From contig JBFMHF010000016.1 in NCBI GenBank assembly GCA_040752975.1, forward strand, positions 5,845 to 69,844: 64,000 nucleotides of DNA. Direction: 5' to 3'. The position numbers and the translations under genes were made by a program. Origin of the DNA: JADLDB01 sp040752975. GTDB lineage: Bacteria; Myxococcota; Myxococcia; Myxococcales; Myxococcaceae. A model generated the notes under the pieces. It was not told the DNA's origin and ran no database searches. It saw only the letters and a program-made list of their open reading frames with translations. Below, piece after piece: positions 1-7,958 of the stretch (the first letter of the stretch is position 1; the number at the start of each line of letters is the position of its first letter).

Positions 1-357
1 TGGCCCTTCTCTCGTTTCTACCCGTCCACCGGCAGCTTCATCGCCTTCGTGGGCGACCAGGACTCCCGCGAACTGGTGCGCGAGTGCGTGCGGGTGTTTC
101 GTGGCGCGGCCACGGTGCCGTCGGAAGGGGCGTCGATCCCCCGCTTCGTCGAGGGTGCGTCCTGGTCGGATCACGGCTCCTTCTGGCGCGCGGGCTACCG
201 CGCGGTGATGGTGACGGACACGGCGCCCTTCCGGAATCCGCACTACCACCAGTCGACCGATCTCCCGCACACGCTCGACCTGGACCGCCTCGCTCGGGTC
301 ACGCAGGGGCTCGTCGCGGTGGTGGAAGAGCTCGCCAACCGGGAGGCGTCTCCCTGA
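1..357 (+). CDS. M28-family zinc aminopeptidase, C-terminal part only
   Basis: The frame is open from the first base, so the gene starts before the window; 118 C-terminal residues are visible. The segments SDHGSFWRAGYRAVMVTD and NPHYHQSTD resemble the end of M28 (aminopeptidase Y/IAP type) peptidases, in which an Asp-His pair and the His of the NPxYHxxxD segment help hold the two zinc ions. These enzymes remove N-terminal residues from peptides and are usually secreted or periplasmic. The active-site core and any signal peptide lie outside the window, so substrate and location cannot be judged. The family call is fairly secure, the exact subfamily is not. Confidence 0.75.
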   Translation, partial: WPFSRFYPSTGSFIAFVGDQDSRELVRECVRVFRGAATVPSEGASIPRFVEGASWSDHGSFWRAGYRAVMVTDTAPFRNPHYHQSTDLPHTLDLDRLARVTQGLVAVVEELANREASP

Positions 358-704
358 CAGGCGCCGCGCGGATGCCCGCCGGACCTGTCGCCAGCACCTG
401 GCTGCCGAAGACGACGCCCCAGCCGCGACAGCGCGCCGTCCTGGCGGCTGGAGCGGGGCGTGACACCCGGACCGACGGCGCTTCATCGAGGGCGGCGACT
501 CCCACACGTTCTGCCTCCGCGTGGCGTCCCAGGGAAAGGCCAGCGCTCTGCGACAGGTTCGCCCATCGCTGGGCGTCTCCGTCAACTGCGGAGTGCCACG
601 CAGGTGCCGGCGGTGCTGGCCGCGCCGTGATCAGTGGTGCGGCGTCCCGCCCGGACGACTACGCTTTCGGCGCGAGAGTGGTTCCACAACGCGAAGGAGT
701 CATC
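358..704. other. Intergenic, no gene seen
   Basis: This stretch follows the peptidase stop. Short open frames exist on both strands, but their composition is what GC-rich DNA gives by chance and none has a ribosome-binding site. The last bases hold GAAGGAG, the ribosome-binding site of the next gene. Confidence 0.5.
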
Positions 705-1007
705 ATGGCGACCAAGGCGCAGCAGTTCCGGCACGAGATGGAGCGGTCAGGCCCGAAGAAGGCGCCGCAGCCGAAGAAGGTGCACCACCTCGATCCGGCG
801 CACACCGACTCCCGCAACGTCACCAAGCGCGGCGACAAGCAGGTGGGTATGGCGCTGGAGGACTCGCTGTCGGGCCGGCCGTCGCGCAAGTCGTCCCGCA
901 AGTCGGCCCACGGAGGCCGCAACGACGTGGAGTTGATGCGCGCCGCCCGCACTGCCTCGCAGACGCCCAAGGCGCAGGCCACCCGGGCGAAGACGGCGCG
1001 GCGCTAG
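705..1007 (+). CDS. Small basic hypothetical protein, 100 aa
   Basis: The ATG is preceded by GAAGGAG at 692-698, a good ribosome-binding site with normal spacing, which decides this start over longer in-frame alternatives. The protein is hydrophilic and rich in Lys, Arg, Ser and Ala, with no signal peptide or membrane segment. The C-terminal 30 residues (RAARTASQTPKAQATRAKTA and following) resemble the basic, disordered tails of nucleic-acid-binding proteins, but that is only an analogy. I do not recognise a family. It ends 5 bp before the stop of the convergent lipoprotein gene. Confidence 0.65.
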   Translation: MATKAQQFRHEMERSGPKKAPQPKKVHHLDPAHTDSRNVTKRGDKQVGMALEDSLSGRPSRKSSRKSAHGGRNDVELMRAARTASQTPKAQATRAKTARR

Positions 1008-1012
1008 AGAAG

Positions 1013-3526
1013 CTACGGGCGCACCACGCCGAACCAGAGGCGCTGGCGATCGGCGGTGATGGCGAACGAGCCGCGCTCACCACCTGCCAGGACCGAGACA
1101 GTGGAGATGGCGCCGGGATCCTGCTGCCCCTGCGCCACCTCCGGTCCGAAGGCGACGAAGTCCATGGCGCCCGGTCGCTGCCAGAGGCAGAACTCCGTCG
1201 TGCCGCTGCGCTCGCCCGCGTAGCAGTAGCCGCCCGGAAGGGTGCGGACCTCGCCCAGCTTCTCGTCGAGGATCCACGTGCTGGTCGTGTCGAAGGAGAC
1301 GCCGGCGTAGTCGGTGGGCGCCTCCGCACCGGCCAGCGACCTCACGCCGATCGGTCCCGGCGTGCGAGTGGTGGGCTCGTCGATGGCGAGGGTGGCCTTG
1401 TCCCCGATGAAGGCGCGCCACTTCCCCGCCGACTGCTTCGGCCAGAGGACCAGCGGTGGACTCAGGACCGCCGGGACGGTGGCGTCGACGTCCGAGTCCG
1501 GCGTCGGCGCGGAACCGGTGGTCTTGTAGTCGAAGATCCGTCGCGGCCCGCCAAATTCGATGGCCACGTACCGCGCGTTGGAGACGTACGCGGCGATGAA
1601 GCCCAGGGTGCTCTGCGCGATGACCAGAGGGTTGGGCGTGGGAGGCAGGCGCTCCTCACGGATGGTGGTGCTGCCCGACACGACCGTGTGGAAGGCGTAG
1701 CGGGTGTTGTCGGGGCTGAACTGCAGGCGGTTGGTGCCGGTGGGGAGCAGCGTGTGGCTGCCGTCGCTGGCCTTCACGATGAAGTACTGGCCGGTCCCGC
1801 CATGGACGAAGGACGGGTAGTCGCCCGGCGAGGAGAGGACGCTGACGCCCGGGACGGCGAGCGACACGGTGTTGGCTGTGCGCCCCGTGGGCGCCACCAC
1901 CTTGAGCGTGCAGGAGGTCCCGCAGGCCGTCAGCGCCCACGGGGTGGGGTACACCGAGAGCACCTGCACCTGGGTGAAGAGCTGGGCCGTCTCCATGGTC
2001 GGCTCGACCAGCATCACGTCGTTGCTGGCTTCGCGGACCAGCCAGCGGTCGAGCGTGTGCTGCGAGATGCCCGTCGCTGTCCCCGTGCCCGGGAAGCGAG
2101 TCGTGTTGCCGGTGGCCAGGGTGATCCGCTCCAGCGCGCCGCCGCGGACGACGAAGAGGACCGCTTCGTCACTGGAAAAGTCGAAGCTCCCCGCGCCCGT
2201 GCCCCACGTCGTCATCGTGCCCGTGGAGATCTCGTAGAGGAACAACTCTCCCGCGAGGAGGAAGCCCAGGTACTTCGCGTTCTTCGAGAAGCGCGGAGAG
2301 CCGATGGCGGTGTTCGCCAGCATGCGCAGGTCCCACGTCCGCGTGTTGAAGAGGAAGGTGCGCTGGGCCCCGAGGGCCTCCGTCGTTCGGAACGTCACCC
2401 ATGGCGTCGTGGAGCTGGGGGTGACCGAAGCGATGGAGACCAGCTGCGACTCGGTGCGAAACACCTCCCGGTACCAGGACAGCTCCGTCGCCGGCAGCAC
2501 CGCCGTCTGCCCGGCCACCACCTGCACGCGGCCCAGCGTCTTCTTCGGGTGGAAGGGCGCTGACGCGACGATGTCCCACGCGCCCTCGGGGACCATCATG
2601 GTGAATGTCCCGTTCGCGGCGGGGGTGGCGGTGACGGCGGCGCCCGCGACGGACACGGTGATGATGGTGGGCGACTGCGGGTTGGTGAAGGTGACGGTGC
2701 CGTTCACCGTGCCCCGGCGGCTCTGGTTGTCGCCCAGGGCCAGGGAGAGGTCGGGGTTGGCTCCGCGGACGACGCGGGTGCTGGCGGTCGCCGAGTACTG
2801 CTGCTGCGCGCCGCTGGTGGCGACGAAGGTGGCGTCACCGGTGGGCACCTCGGGGAAGTCGAAGCGACCCAGCGCGTCGGTGACGGCCAGGAGCGGCGTG
2901 CCAGCCACCGCGACCTGCACGCCTCCGGCCGGAGCGCCATTCAGCGTGACGGTGCCGCCGATGCGCCCCACGAGCGTCAGGCGCAGCTGGCCCACGTCCT
3001 GGCTGCCGCCCGTCACCGCCACGCCGACGCTGGCGCGCTTCTCCCGCGAGTCGACCAGATCGACCGAGACGACATAGGCCCCGCCGGGGACCTTCTCGAA
3101 GGTGAAGGCGCCTCCCGGACCGGTCCGCGTGCCGCGGGAGGCCGCGCCCGACAGCGTGACGGAGACGTTGGACGCGTCGCTGCCGTCGGCGAAGACGACC
3201 GTGCCCGTGACGCTGCCGGTGGAGAGGGTGAAGGCCAGCGTGGGCTCCGTCTCGGGCCGGCCGCCGATCATCTTCACGGCTGCGGCGACCTCTTCGACGT
3301 CGGCGCCCCTCAGCTTCGCCACCAGCGAATAGTCGCCGTCCGGCAGCCCCGAGGCGGAGAAGCGCCCCTCGGCGTTGGTGACGGCCGCCGTGGAGACGGG
3401 GCCGTAGATGAAGACGGCGATGTTGGCAGGACTTCCCCCTTGCACCGTCACCGTCCCGGTCATCGTCCCGCCGCCGCACGCCGAAACCAGCGCCACCAGA
3501 GCCAGCCAGCCGATCCGTTGCGTCAT
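1013..3526 (-). CDS. Lipoprotein with carboxypeptidase-regulatory-like repeats and a propeller-like C-terminal region
   Basis: 837 aa. The chosen ATG has a strong GGGAGG-type ribosome-binding site just upstream and gives a lipoprotein signal, MTQRIGWLALVALVSAC, with lipobox VSAC. The open frame extends 50 codons further upstream but without signal or binding site. Residues about 20-340 hold four beta-sandwich repeats each beginning GTV (GTVTVQGG, GTVVFADG, GTVTLNG, GTVNGTVTF), as in carboxypeptidase-regulatory/CnaB-like domains. The rest, about 350-830, has short repeated beta-strand segments as in WD40/TolB-like propellers. It is probably exposed on the cell surface or in the periplasm. No catalytic motif was seen; function unknown. 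Confidence 0.8.
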   Translation of the reverse strand: MTQRIGWLALVALVSACGGGTMTGTVTVQGGSPANIAVFIYGPVSTAAVTNAEGRFSASGLPDGDYSLVAKLRGADVEEVAAAVKMIGGRPETEPTLAFTLSTGSVTGTVVFADGSDASNVSVTLSGAASRGTRTGPGGAFTFEKVPGGAYVVSVDLVDSREKRASVGVAVTGGSQDVGQLRLTLVGRIGGTVTLNGAPAGGVQVAVAGTPLLAVTDALGRFDFPEVPTGDATFVATSGAQQQYSATASTRVVRGANPDLSLALGDNQSRRGTVNGTVTFTNPQSPTIITVSVAGAAVTATPAANGTFTMMVPEGAWDIVASAPFHPKKTLGRVQVVAGQTAVLPATELSWYREVFRTESQLVSIASVTPSSTTPWVTFRTTEALGAQRTFLFNTRTWDLRMLANTAIGSPRFSKNAKYLGFLLAGELFLYEISTGTMTTWGTGAGSFDFSSDEAVLFVVRGGALERITLATGNTTRFPGTGTATGISQHTLDRWLVREASNDVMLVEPTMETAQLFTQVQVLSVYPTPWALTACGTSCTLKVVAPTGRTANTVSLAVPGVSVLSSPGDYPSFVHGGTGQYFIVKASDGSHTLLPTGTNRLQFSPDNTRYAFHTVVSGSTTIREERLPPTPNPLVIAQSTLGFIAAYVSNARYVAIEFGGPRRIFDYKTTGSAPTPDSDVDATVPAVLSPPLVLWPKQSAGKWRAFIGDKATLAIDEPTTRTPGPIGVRSLAGAEAPTDYAGVSFDTTSTWILDEKLGEVRTLPGGYCYAGERSGTTEFCLWQRPGAMDFVAFGPEVAQGQQDPGAISTVSVLAGGERGSFAITADRQRLWFGVVRP

Positions 3527-3610
3527 GTTTCCTCCCTGGGCGCGGAAGTCTAGTGGGTTGGCGCCGTGGCGTGCGAATTCTCTCCTGGATTCGCGGATGC
3601 GCATCATCGG

Positions 3611-3626
3611 CCGGAACGAGTTCCGG
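3611..3626. promoter_or_regulatory. 16-bp inverted repeat in a divergent promoter region
   Basis: CCGGAAC-GA-GTTCCGG is a perfect inverted repeat with 7-bp arms. It lies about 85 bp upstream of the lipoprotein start on the minus strand and about 200 bp upstream of the membrane-protein gene on the plus strand. Its position fits an operator for a dimeric regulator; a simple RNA hairpin is the alternative. No regulator can be assigned. Confidence 0.35.
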
Positions 3627-3824
3627 TCGTGACGGCGGAGTTGGTGCGCAGGCGCGCGCACCGATGGCATCGCCAAGCTTGCCCGCGGGCGGACCTCCCA
3701 CCCTGCCCACGTACGCGCCTGCGGCCCGGGGAGGGGCCCTCCTCTCGGCTACACTTCCCGGCTACGGAGAACGCTGGCTTGAATCTCCTGTCGGTTCCTC
3801 TCCCATGAGGGAAGTGCACTGATC

Positions 3825-4460
3825 ATGGTCGCGTGGTGGGTGCCCCTGCTCTTCGGTGTCGCGACCGCGCTCGTCCTGGCGCTGGTGCTCGGCGTGCGCG
3901 CCGGGTTGCGTGAGCGCAGCGCGCGCGAGACGTCGCCCGACGAGCCCATCCGGGCAGGGCACGTCGGCGTGAGCGGCACCGCGGAGCGCCTCGACGGTGA
4001 CGAAGACGGGGCCCCCTTCGTCACACTCGTCGGGGGGCGCCCGTTTCTCCTCCGGCTCGCGAGCGGTGTACGCGTTCGCGTCGAGCCGCTTCCCCGCGCG
4101 GTGCTGCGCGGGCGGAAGAAGCGGGTGTGCGAGGGTCAGCTACTCTTCGTGCGTGGGGAGATCGATCGGCTCCCCGGAGCACGGCCCTATGAGGAGCGCG
4201 CGACGCTGCGGGCACGGTTCTTCTCGACGAGCGGTCCCGACGGAGAACTCGAGGGACGGGTCAGGACCCTCAGCACCGTCAGCCGCCTGGTTGTCGGGGT
4301 GGGTCTGCTGGTGCAGTTGGCCGCGGTGCCGCTTTACGCCTCGGTGCTTCGCGGCGGTGCGCTGGCGGTTGATGGCGAGTTTTTCGCGTGGGTTGCCGTC
4401 TTCGGCGGAGTGGGGCTCTTCGGCCTGGCCGCCGAGGCCGTCGACGCCTGGTTCTCCTGA
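3825..4460 (+). CDS. Membrane protein with one N-terminal and two C-terminal helices
   Basis: 211 aa, ATG with GAGGGA at 3807-3812. One transmembrane helix lies near residues 5-26, followed by a soluble beta-rich domain of about 120 residues (segments GHVGVSGTAE, PFLLRLASGVRVRVEPL, RARFFSTSGPDGEL), then two helices near 150-175 and 183-208. This TM-soluble-TM-TM layout recalls bacterial GIDE-like membrane proteins, but no diagnostic motif was found, so that is only a suggestion. The soluble domain would face the periplasm or the cytoplasm depending on the first helix. It has no same-strand partner. Confidence 0.65.
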   Translation: MVAWWVPLLFGVATALVLALVLGVRAGLRERSARETSPDEPIRAGHVGVSGTAERLDGDEDGAPFVTLVGGRPFLLRLASGVRVRVEPLPRAVLRGRKKRVCEGQLLFVRGEIDRLPGARPYEERATLRARFFSTSGPDGELEGRVRTLSTVSRLVVGVGLLVQLAAVPLYASVLRGGALAVDGEFFAWVAVFGGVGLFGLAAEAVDAWFS

Positions 4461-4715
4461 CTGTGGCTGCCGCGCATGAGCGACCAGCCGACTTCACCTC
4501 GGCGGCGTCGGGCTCGGGTCCGCTGGTTGGCGCAGCCCAGCACCCTCTGCTGCACAGCGTACGGCGAGGGCCGTGTCTTCCGGCTGACCGAGGCACGCCA
4601 GCGCGAGCGCCTGCACGCTCGAGGCGGTCTCCATCGCGCGGGTGGAACGCAGCGTCGCCTGTGCGCCGACGAGCGCCTGATGGTACCGCCCGACGCTCGC
4701 CGCCGCTTTGCAGGC
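4461..4715. other. Possible decayed coding remnant
   Basis: No intact gene. Read on the minus strand, about 4494-4720 encodes a helical, Ala/Leu-rich segment (SVGRYHQALVGAQATLRST and ALALACLGQPEDTALAVRCA) that resembles one or two tetratricopeptide helices. It has no start codon of its own and merges into the tandem repeats next door. It could be the tail of a lost TPR gene or a chance frame. Confidence 0.25.
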
Positions 4716-5059
4716 GCCGTCATCCCCTACCGCATGAGCCGCCCCGGGCTGAGCACCGCGTCGTCGCGAGCGTGCTCGCGCGCGCCACCGACAGGACGAG
4801 GATTCACAACTCCGTGGGCTGAGGCCGTGATCCCCTACCGCATGAACTCGGCGCCCGGGCTGACCGCCGTAGTCGTCGCGGCGCGCCACCGACAGGACGA
4901 GGATTTCACGACTCCGCCAGCCGCAGGCGTGGGCTGAGGCCGTCATCCCCTACCGCATAAAATCGGCGCCCCGGGCTGACCGCCGCAGTCGTCGCGAGCG
5001 TGCTCGCGCGCGCCACGGACAGGGCGAGGACTCACAACTCCACCAGCCGCAGGAATGAG
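4716..5059. repeat. Three imperfect tandem repeats of 108-121 bp
   Basis: Units begin with GCCGTSATCCCCTACCGCAT at 4716, 4824 and 4939 and run 108, 115 and 121 bp. Each carries CCCGGGCTGA, a GTCGTCGCG block, GCGCGCCACSGACAGGRCGAGG and a terminal GTGGGCTGAG or GGAATGAG. Units 1 and 3 contain the inverted repeat GCGAGC-GT-GCTCGC; unit 2 has lost it through a small deletion. The array abuts the hutF stop codon. No frame is conserved across all three units, so it looks non-coding: a duplicated intergenic element or degenerate structured RNA. Confidence 0.8.
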
Positions 5060-5063
5060 GCCG

Positions 5064-6446
5064 TCAGCCGTACAACCGGCGGACGCACGCGCTGAAGTCT
5101 CGGGCCACGGCGTCTTCCGCGGCGTGGTGGCCGTCCTTCACCACGAGGCGCCCCGCCACCGCGACGTCCCGCACCGCCGCCGAAGAGGCGCCGAGCGCCA
5201 GGGCTGGCTCCAGGCCTTCGGGCGCGCCCACCAGGGACGGGTGCGCGAGCGACAGCGTCACGAAGTCGGCGCTCTCCCCGGGGTTCAAGCCGCCGGCGTT
5301 CACCCCGAGGCTCCTCGCGCCCGAGGAGGTGAGGCACTGGAGGAGCCGTCGACCGAGGCCCTCGGGTTGGCCCTTCCGGGGATCGAGCACGTTTCGCCGC
5401 TGCCGCACCAGGCGCAGGTGCCCTTCCAGTTGGCGCGCCTCGTCGAGGAGGTCGATGTGCGCCTGGCTGTCGCTCCCCAGGCTGATGGGCACCTGCGCCG
5501 CCAGCAGCTCGTCTGCGGGGACGACGCCGTCGCCGAGGTTCCGCTCCGTCGAGGGGCACGCACACACCGTCGCGCCCGTGCGCGCGAGGCGCTCCACCTC
5601 TCCCCGTTCGAGGTGGATGGCGTGCACCGCCGTGAAGCGCTCGGAGAGCAGGCCCGCGTCGTTGAGCAGCTCCACGGGCCGCCGCTGATGCTCCTCGAGG
5701 CAGGCCTTCACCTCGGCGGGTTGCTCGGCGACGTGCATGTGCAGCGGGCCCGACGGCCACCCTCTCGAGAGCTCTGCGAGCCACGGCAGAGGCACGGCCC
5801 TCACGGAGTGCGGCGCGAGCCCCACCGACACCAGCGGATCTCTGGCCACGCGCGCCGCGAGCTCCGTCGCGCGGCGCAGGCTCGTCGCCGCGTCGGGATC
5901 GAGGAAGCGCTGCTGCCGCGGGTTGGGCTGCACCTGGAAGCCGGCGCGGGCGTAGACGACGCGCAAGAGGACGATGCGCAGCCCCACGTCCCGCGCCGCC
6001 GAGATGACCCGCAGCGCCAGCTCATGCTCGTCGGCGTAGGGCGTGCCGTCGGACTGGTGGTGGAGGTAGTGGAACTCGCCCACGGTGGTGATGCCGGCGA
6101 GCGCCATCTCGAGGAAGGCCTGCCGGGAGACGACGTAGAGATCGTCCGGCGAGAGGGTAGTGGCGGCGGCGTACATCGCCTCGCGCCAGCTCCAGAAGTC
6201 GTCGCGCTCGTGGCCCGGGGCGAGGAACTCGGTGCGGCCGCGCAGCACGCGCTGAAACGCGTGGGAGTGGCCGTTGACGAAGCCCGGCAGCAGCACGCGC
6301 CCGGGGAGCGCCACCACCTCGGCCCCGGCTGGCGCCGTCGCCAGCACGCGCCCGTCATCGCCCACGCACAGCTCGGCCCCGCGCTTCACCTCGCCGCCCA
6401 CCCAGCACGCCTCGGGCCGGTACACCGTCGCCATGCGCAGGACCAT
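5064..6446 (-). CDS. hutF: Formimidoylglutamate deiminase (amidohydrolase)
   Basis: 460 aa. It would convert N-formimino-L-glutamate to N-formyl-L-glutamate and ammonia in the five-step histidine degradation route. The amidohydrolase metal site is visible: H60-S-H62 in GFVNGHSHAFQRVL, then LHMHVAEQPAEV, TAVHAIHLERGE and LGSDSQAHIDLLDEARQLEG, the last being characteristic of HutF rather than guanine deaminase. The start could be this ATG or an ATG four codons later; GTGAG sits just upstream of the first. Other hut genes are not in the window, so it appears to be unlinked. The cytosolic enzyme needs one divalent metal. Confidence 0.9.
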   Translation of the reverse strand: MVLRMATVYRPEACWVGGEVKRGAELCVGDDGRVLATAPAGAEVVALPGRVLLPGFVNGHSHAFQRVLRGRTEFLAPGHERDDFWSWREAMYAAATTLSPDDLYVVSRQAFLEMALAGITTVGEFHYLHHQSDGTPYADEHELALRVISAARDVGLRIVLLRVVYARAGFQVQPNPRQQRFLDPDAATSLRRATELAARVARDPLVSVGLAPHSVRAVPLPWLAELSRGWPSGPLHMHVAEQPAEVKACLEEHQRRPVELLNDAGLLSERFTAVHAIHLERGEVERLARTGATVCACPSTERNLGDGVVPADELLAAQVPISLGSDSQAHIDLLDEARQLEGHLRLVRQRRNVLDPRKGQPEGLGRRLLQCLTSSGARSLGVNAGGLNPGESADFVTLSLAHPSLVGAPEGLEPALALGASSAAVRDVAVAGRLVVKDGHHAAEDAVARDFSACVRRLYG

Positions 6447-6681
6447 CTCACAGGGCTGGCGGGACGTCAGCGCAACGCGTGCTGCACGGGGTGAGCGCGA
6501 GGCGCGATGGAGTGAGCTGTCGCCTTCGCCCAGCACGCCGACGTCGCTCCGTGCCGCGGGTGAAACCGGCGTCTCGACCTGCCGCACGTCAAACGGAGAG
6601 CTCTGGCGCCCGTGGTCCTCCTCGTCCGCCGCCGGTCCGGTGGAACGGCCGTTCGCGCGTCGACGGCGTCGCGCGCCGCGC

Positions 6682-7347
6682 TCAGTGCAGCTCGCGTCGC
6701 GCCGCTTCCCAGAGCCGCACCATCGCCTCCTGAAGCAGGGTGCGCGGTTGACCGTGGATGCGGCTGCCCAGCACCTGCACCAGCGCGGCCGTCTCGTCCG
6801 CCGTGAGGCGGCGGCTGCGCGACGTGTCACACCCCCGCGGCCGCCACGACAGCGTGAGTCGACCCCCGCGCGTCAGCGTCAGCTCGAGTGACGCCTTGCC
6901 GACGCGGCCCGCCAGCTTGAGCCCCTCGCCCGGACGCTCCGAGGCCACCGTGGGCTCGAAGTGCGCCAGCACCGGCCGGCCGAAGACCAGCTCGTTCAAG
7001 TGGACGAGGAAGGTGCTGGCCGCGAAGTCCGCGACGGGCGACTCCTGCAGCCACGCCTGCACCCTCCGCCGCAGGGCCGCGAGCTCGCGCGCCGACAGCT
7101 CCCGCACGCGCAGGCCGTCCACCAGGGTGATGGTGCTGTTGCGCTCGTCGAGGTGGAGCTCCACCGGCCGGCCGCCCAGGGTCCCGCGCAGCGCGTAGAA
7201 GCCGTGGAACAAGCCGCGCTCGTCGCGCAGGGCCTCGCCTCGCGCCAGCTTCAACGTGGCCAGCGGCTCTTCCGCGGGGAGGCGGAGCGCGAACACCTTC
7301 TCGGTCGGGGTGACGTCGGGGCTGAACATGCCTGGTTTGTCAGCCAC
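6682..7347 (-). CDS. Conserved-looking hypothetical protein, 221 aa
   Basis: This is a soluble protein with no signal peptide. It has a beta-rich N-terminal half (EKVFALRLP, LHLDERNSTITLVDGLRV), a helical stretch (LSARELAALRRRVQAWLQ), a second beta region (LELTLTRGGRLTLSWRPRG) and a C-terminal helix. The codon bias is that of a real gene. GTG is taken as start; an ATG six codons on is equally possible and neither has a clear ribosome-binding site. I do not recognise a family. It lies between hutF and the lipoprotein pair on the same strand, with 235 bp separating it from hutF. Confidence 0.55.
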   Translation of the reverse strand: MADKPGMFSPDVTPTEKVFALRLPAEEPLATLKLARGEALRDERGLFHGFYALRGTLGGRPVELHLDERNSTITLVDGLRVRELSARELAALRRRVQAWLQESPVADFAASTFLVHLNELVFGRPVLAHFEPTVASERPGEGLKLAGRVGKASLELTLTRGGRLTLSWRPRGCDTSRSRRLTADETAALVQVLGSRIHGQPRTLLQEAMVRLWEAARRELH

Positions 7348-7409
7348 GCCGGGCGATCGAGCGCGCCAGGCCGGCCGACACTTCGCGCCAGGGCGTCAAG
7401 TCCGCGGCG

Positions 7410-7958
7410 TCACTTCGGTTGCTGCGGCGTGTCACCCAGGGGGATGGTGGGGCCGAAGCTCTTTCCGCCCTTCTGGAAGGCGGGGCCGGTGGCGGCGGGC
7501 TGGGGGCCCTCGGGGGCCGCGCGACCGAAGCGGTAGGGCACCTGGAAGTGAAAGCCCATGCCCTCGGAGTCACCGTCGACGCGCAGCATCACGTCCTCAG
7601 TCGGGGTGGCGTCGAAGGCGAAGAAGTACGTCTCCGACACGGTGCCGGCCTCGCTGTTGGCGGGCAGCTCCACCTTCGTCCGCCCCTGCTTCACCGTGAC
7701 GCCCGCGGGCGCCTCGACGCGCAACAGGAGTGGCACGGGGACCGCGTTGAGGCGCTCGACGTGGGCCACCACCTCCGCGCTGGTGGCGGTGCGCGCCCGC
7801 TCTTCCCAGCGCACCTTCACCGGGGACTCGAGGCGAACGGTGGGCCCGGGCATCTGCTGCGCGTGCGTTGGTGGCGCGGCTGGCGGAGCAGGCGCAGGCG
7901 TGGACTGGTTGGCGCACCCGGCGAGGAGCGCCGCCCCGAGGAAGAAGGTCTGCTTCAT
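7410..7958 (-). CDS. Small lipoprotein coupled to the metalloprotease gene
   Basis: 182 aa with a lipoprotein signal, MKQTFFLGAALLAGC (lipobox LAGC), followed by a Pro/Ala-rich linker and a beta-rich domain (VRLESPVKVRWEERA, VPVPLLLRVEAPAGVTV, TYFFAFDATPTEDVMLRVD) that looks like a single immunoglobulin-like fold. Its ATG overlaps the TGA of the upstream metalloprotease gene (ATGA), so the two are probably translationally coupled and made together. GGAG precedes the start. It may be an accessory or anchoring partner of the protease; that is inference from gene order only. Confidence 0.75.
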   Translation of the reverse strand: MKQTFFLGAALLAGCANQSTPAPAPPAAPPTHAQQMPGPTVRLESPVKVRWEERARTATSAEVVAHVERLNAVPVPLLLRVEAPAGVTVKQGRTKVELPANSEAGTVSETYFFAFDATPTEDVMLRVDGDSEGMGFHFQVPYRFGRAAPEGPQPAATGPAFQKGGKSFGPTIPLGDTPQQPK

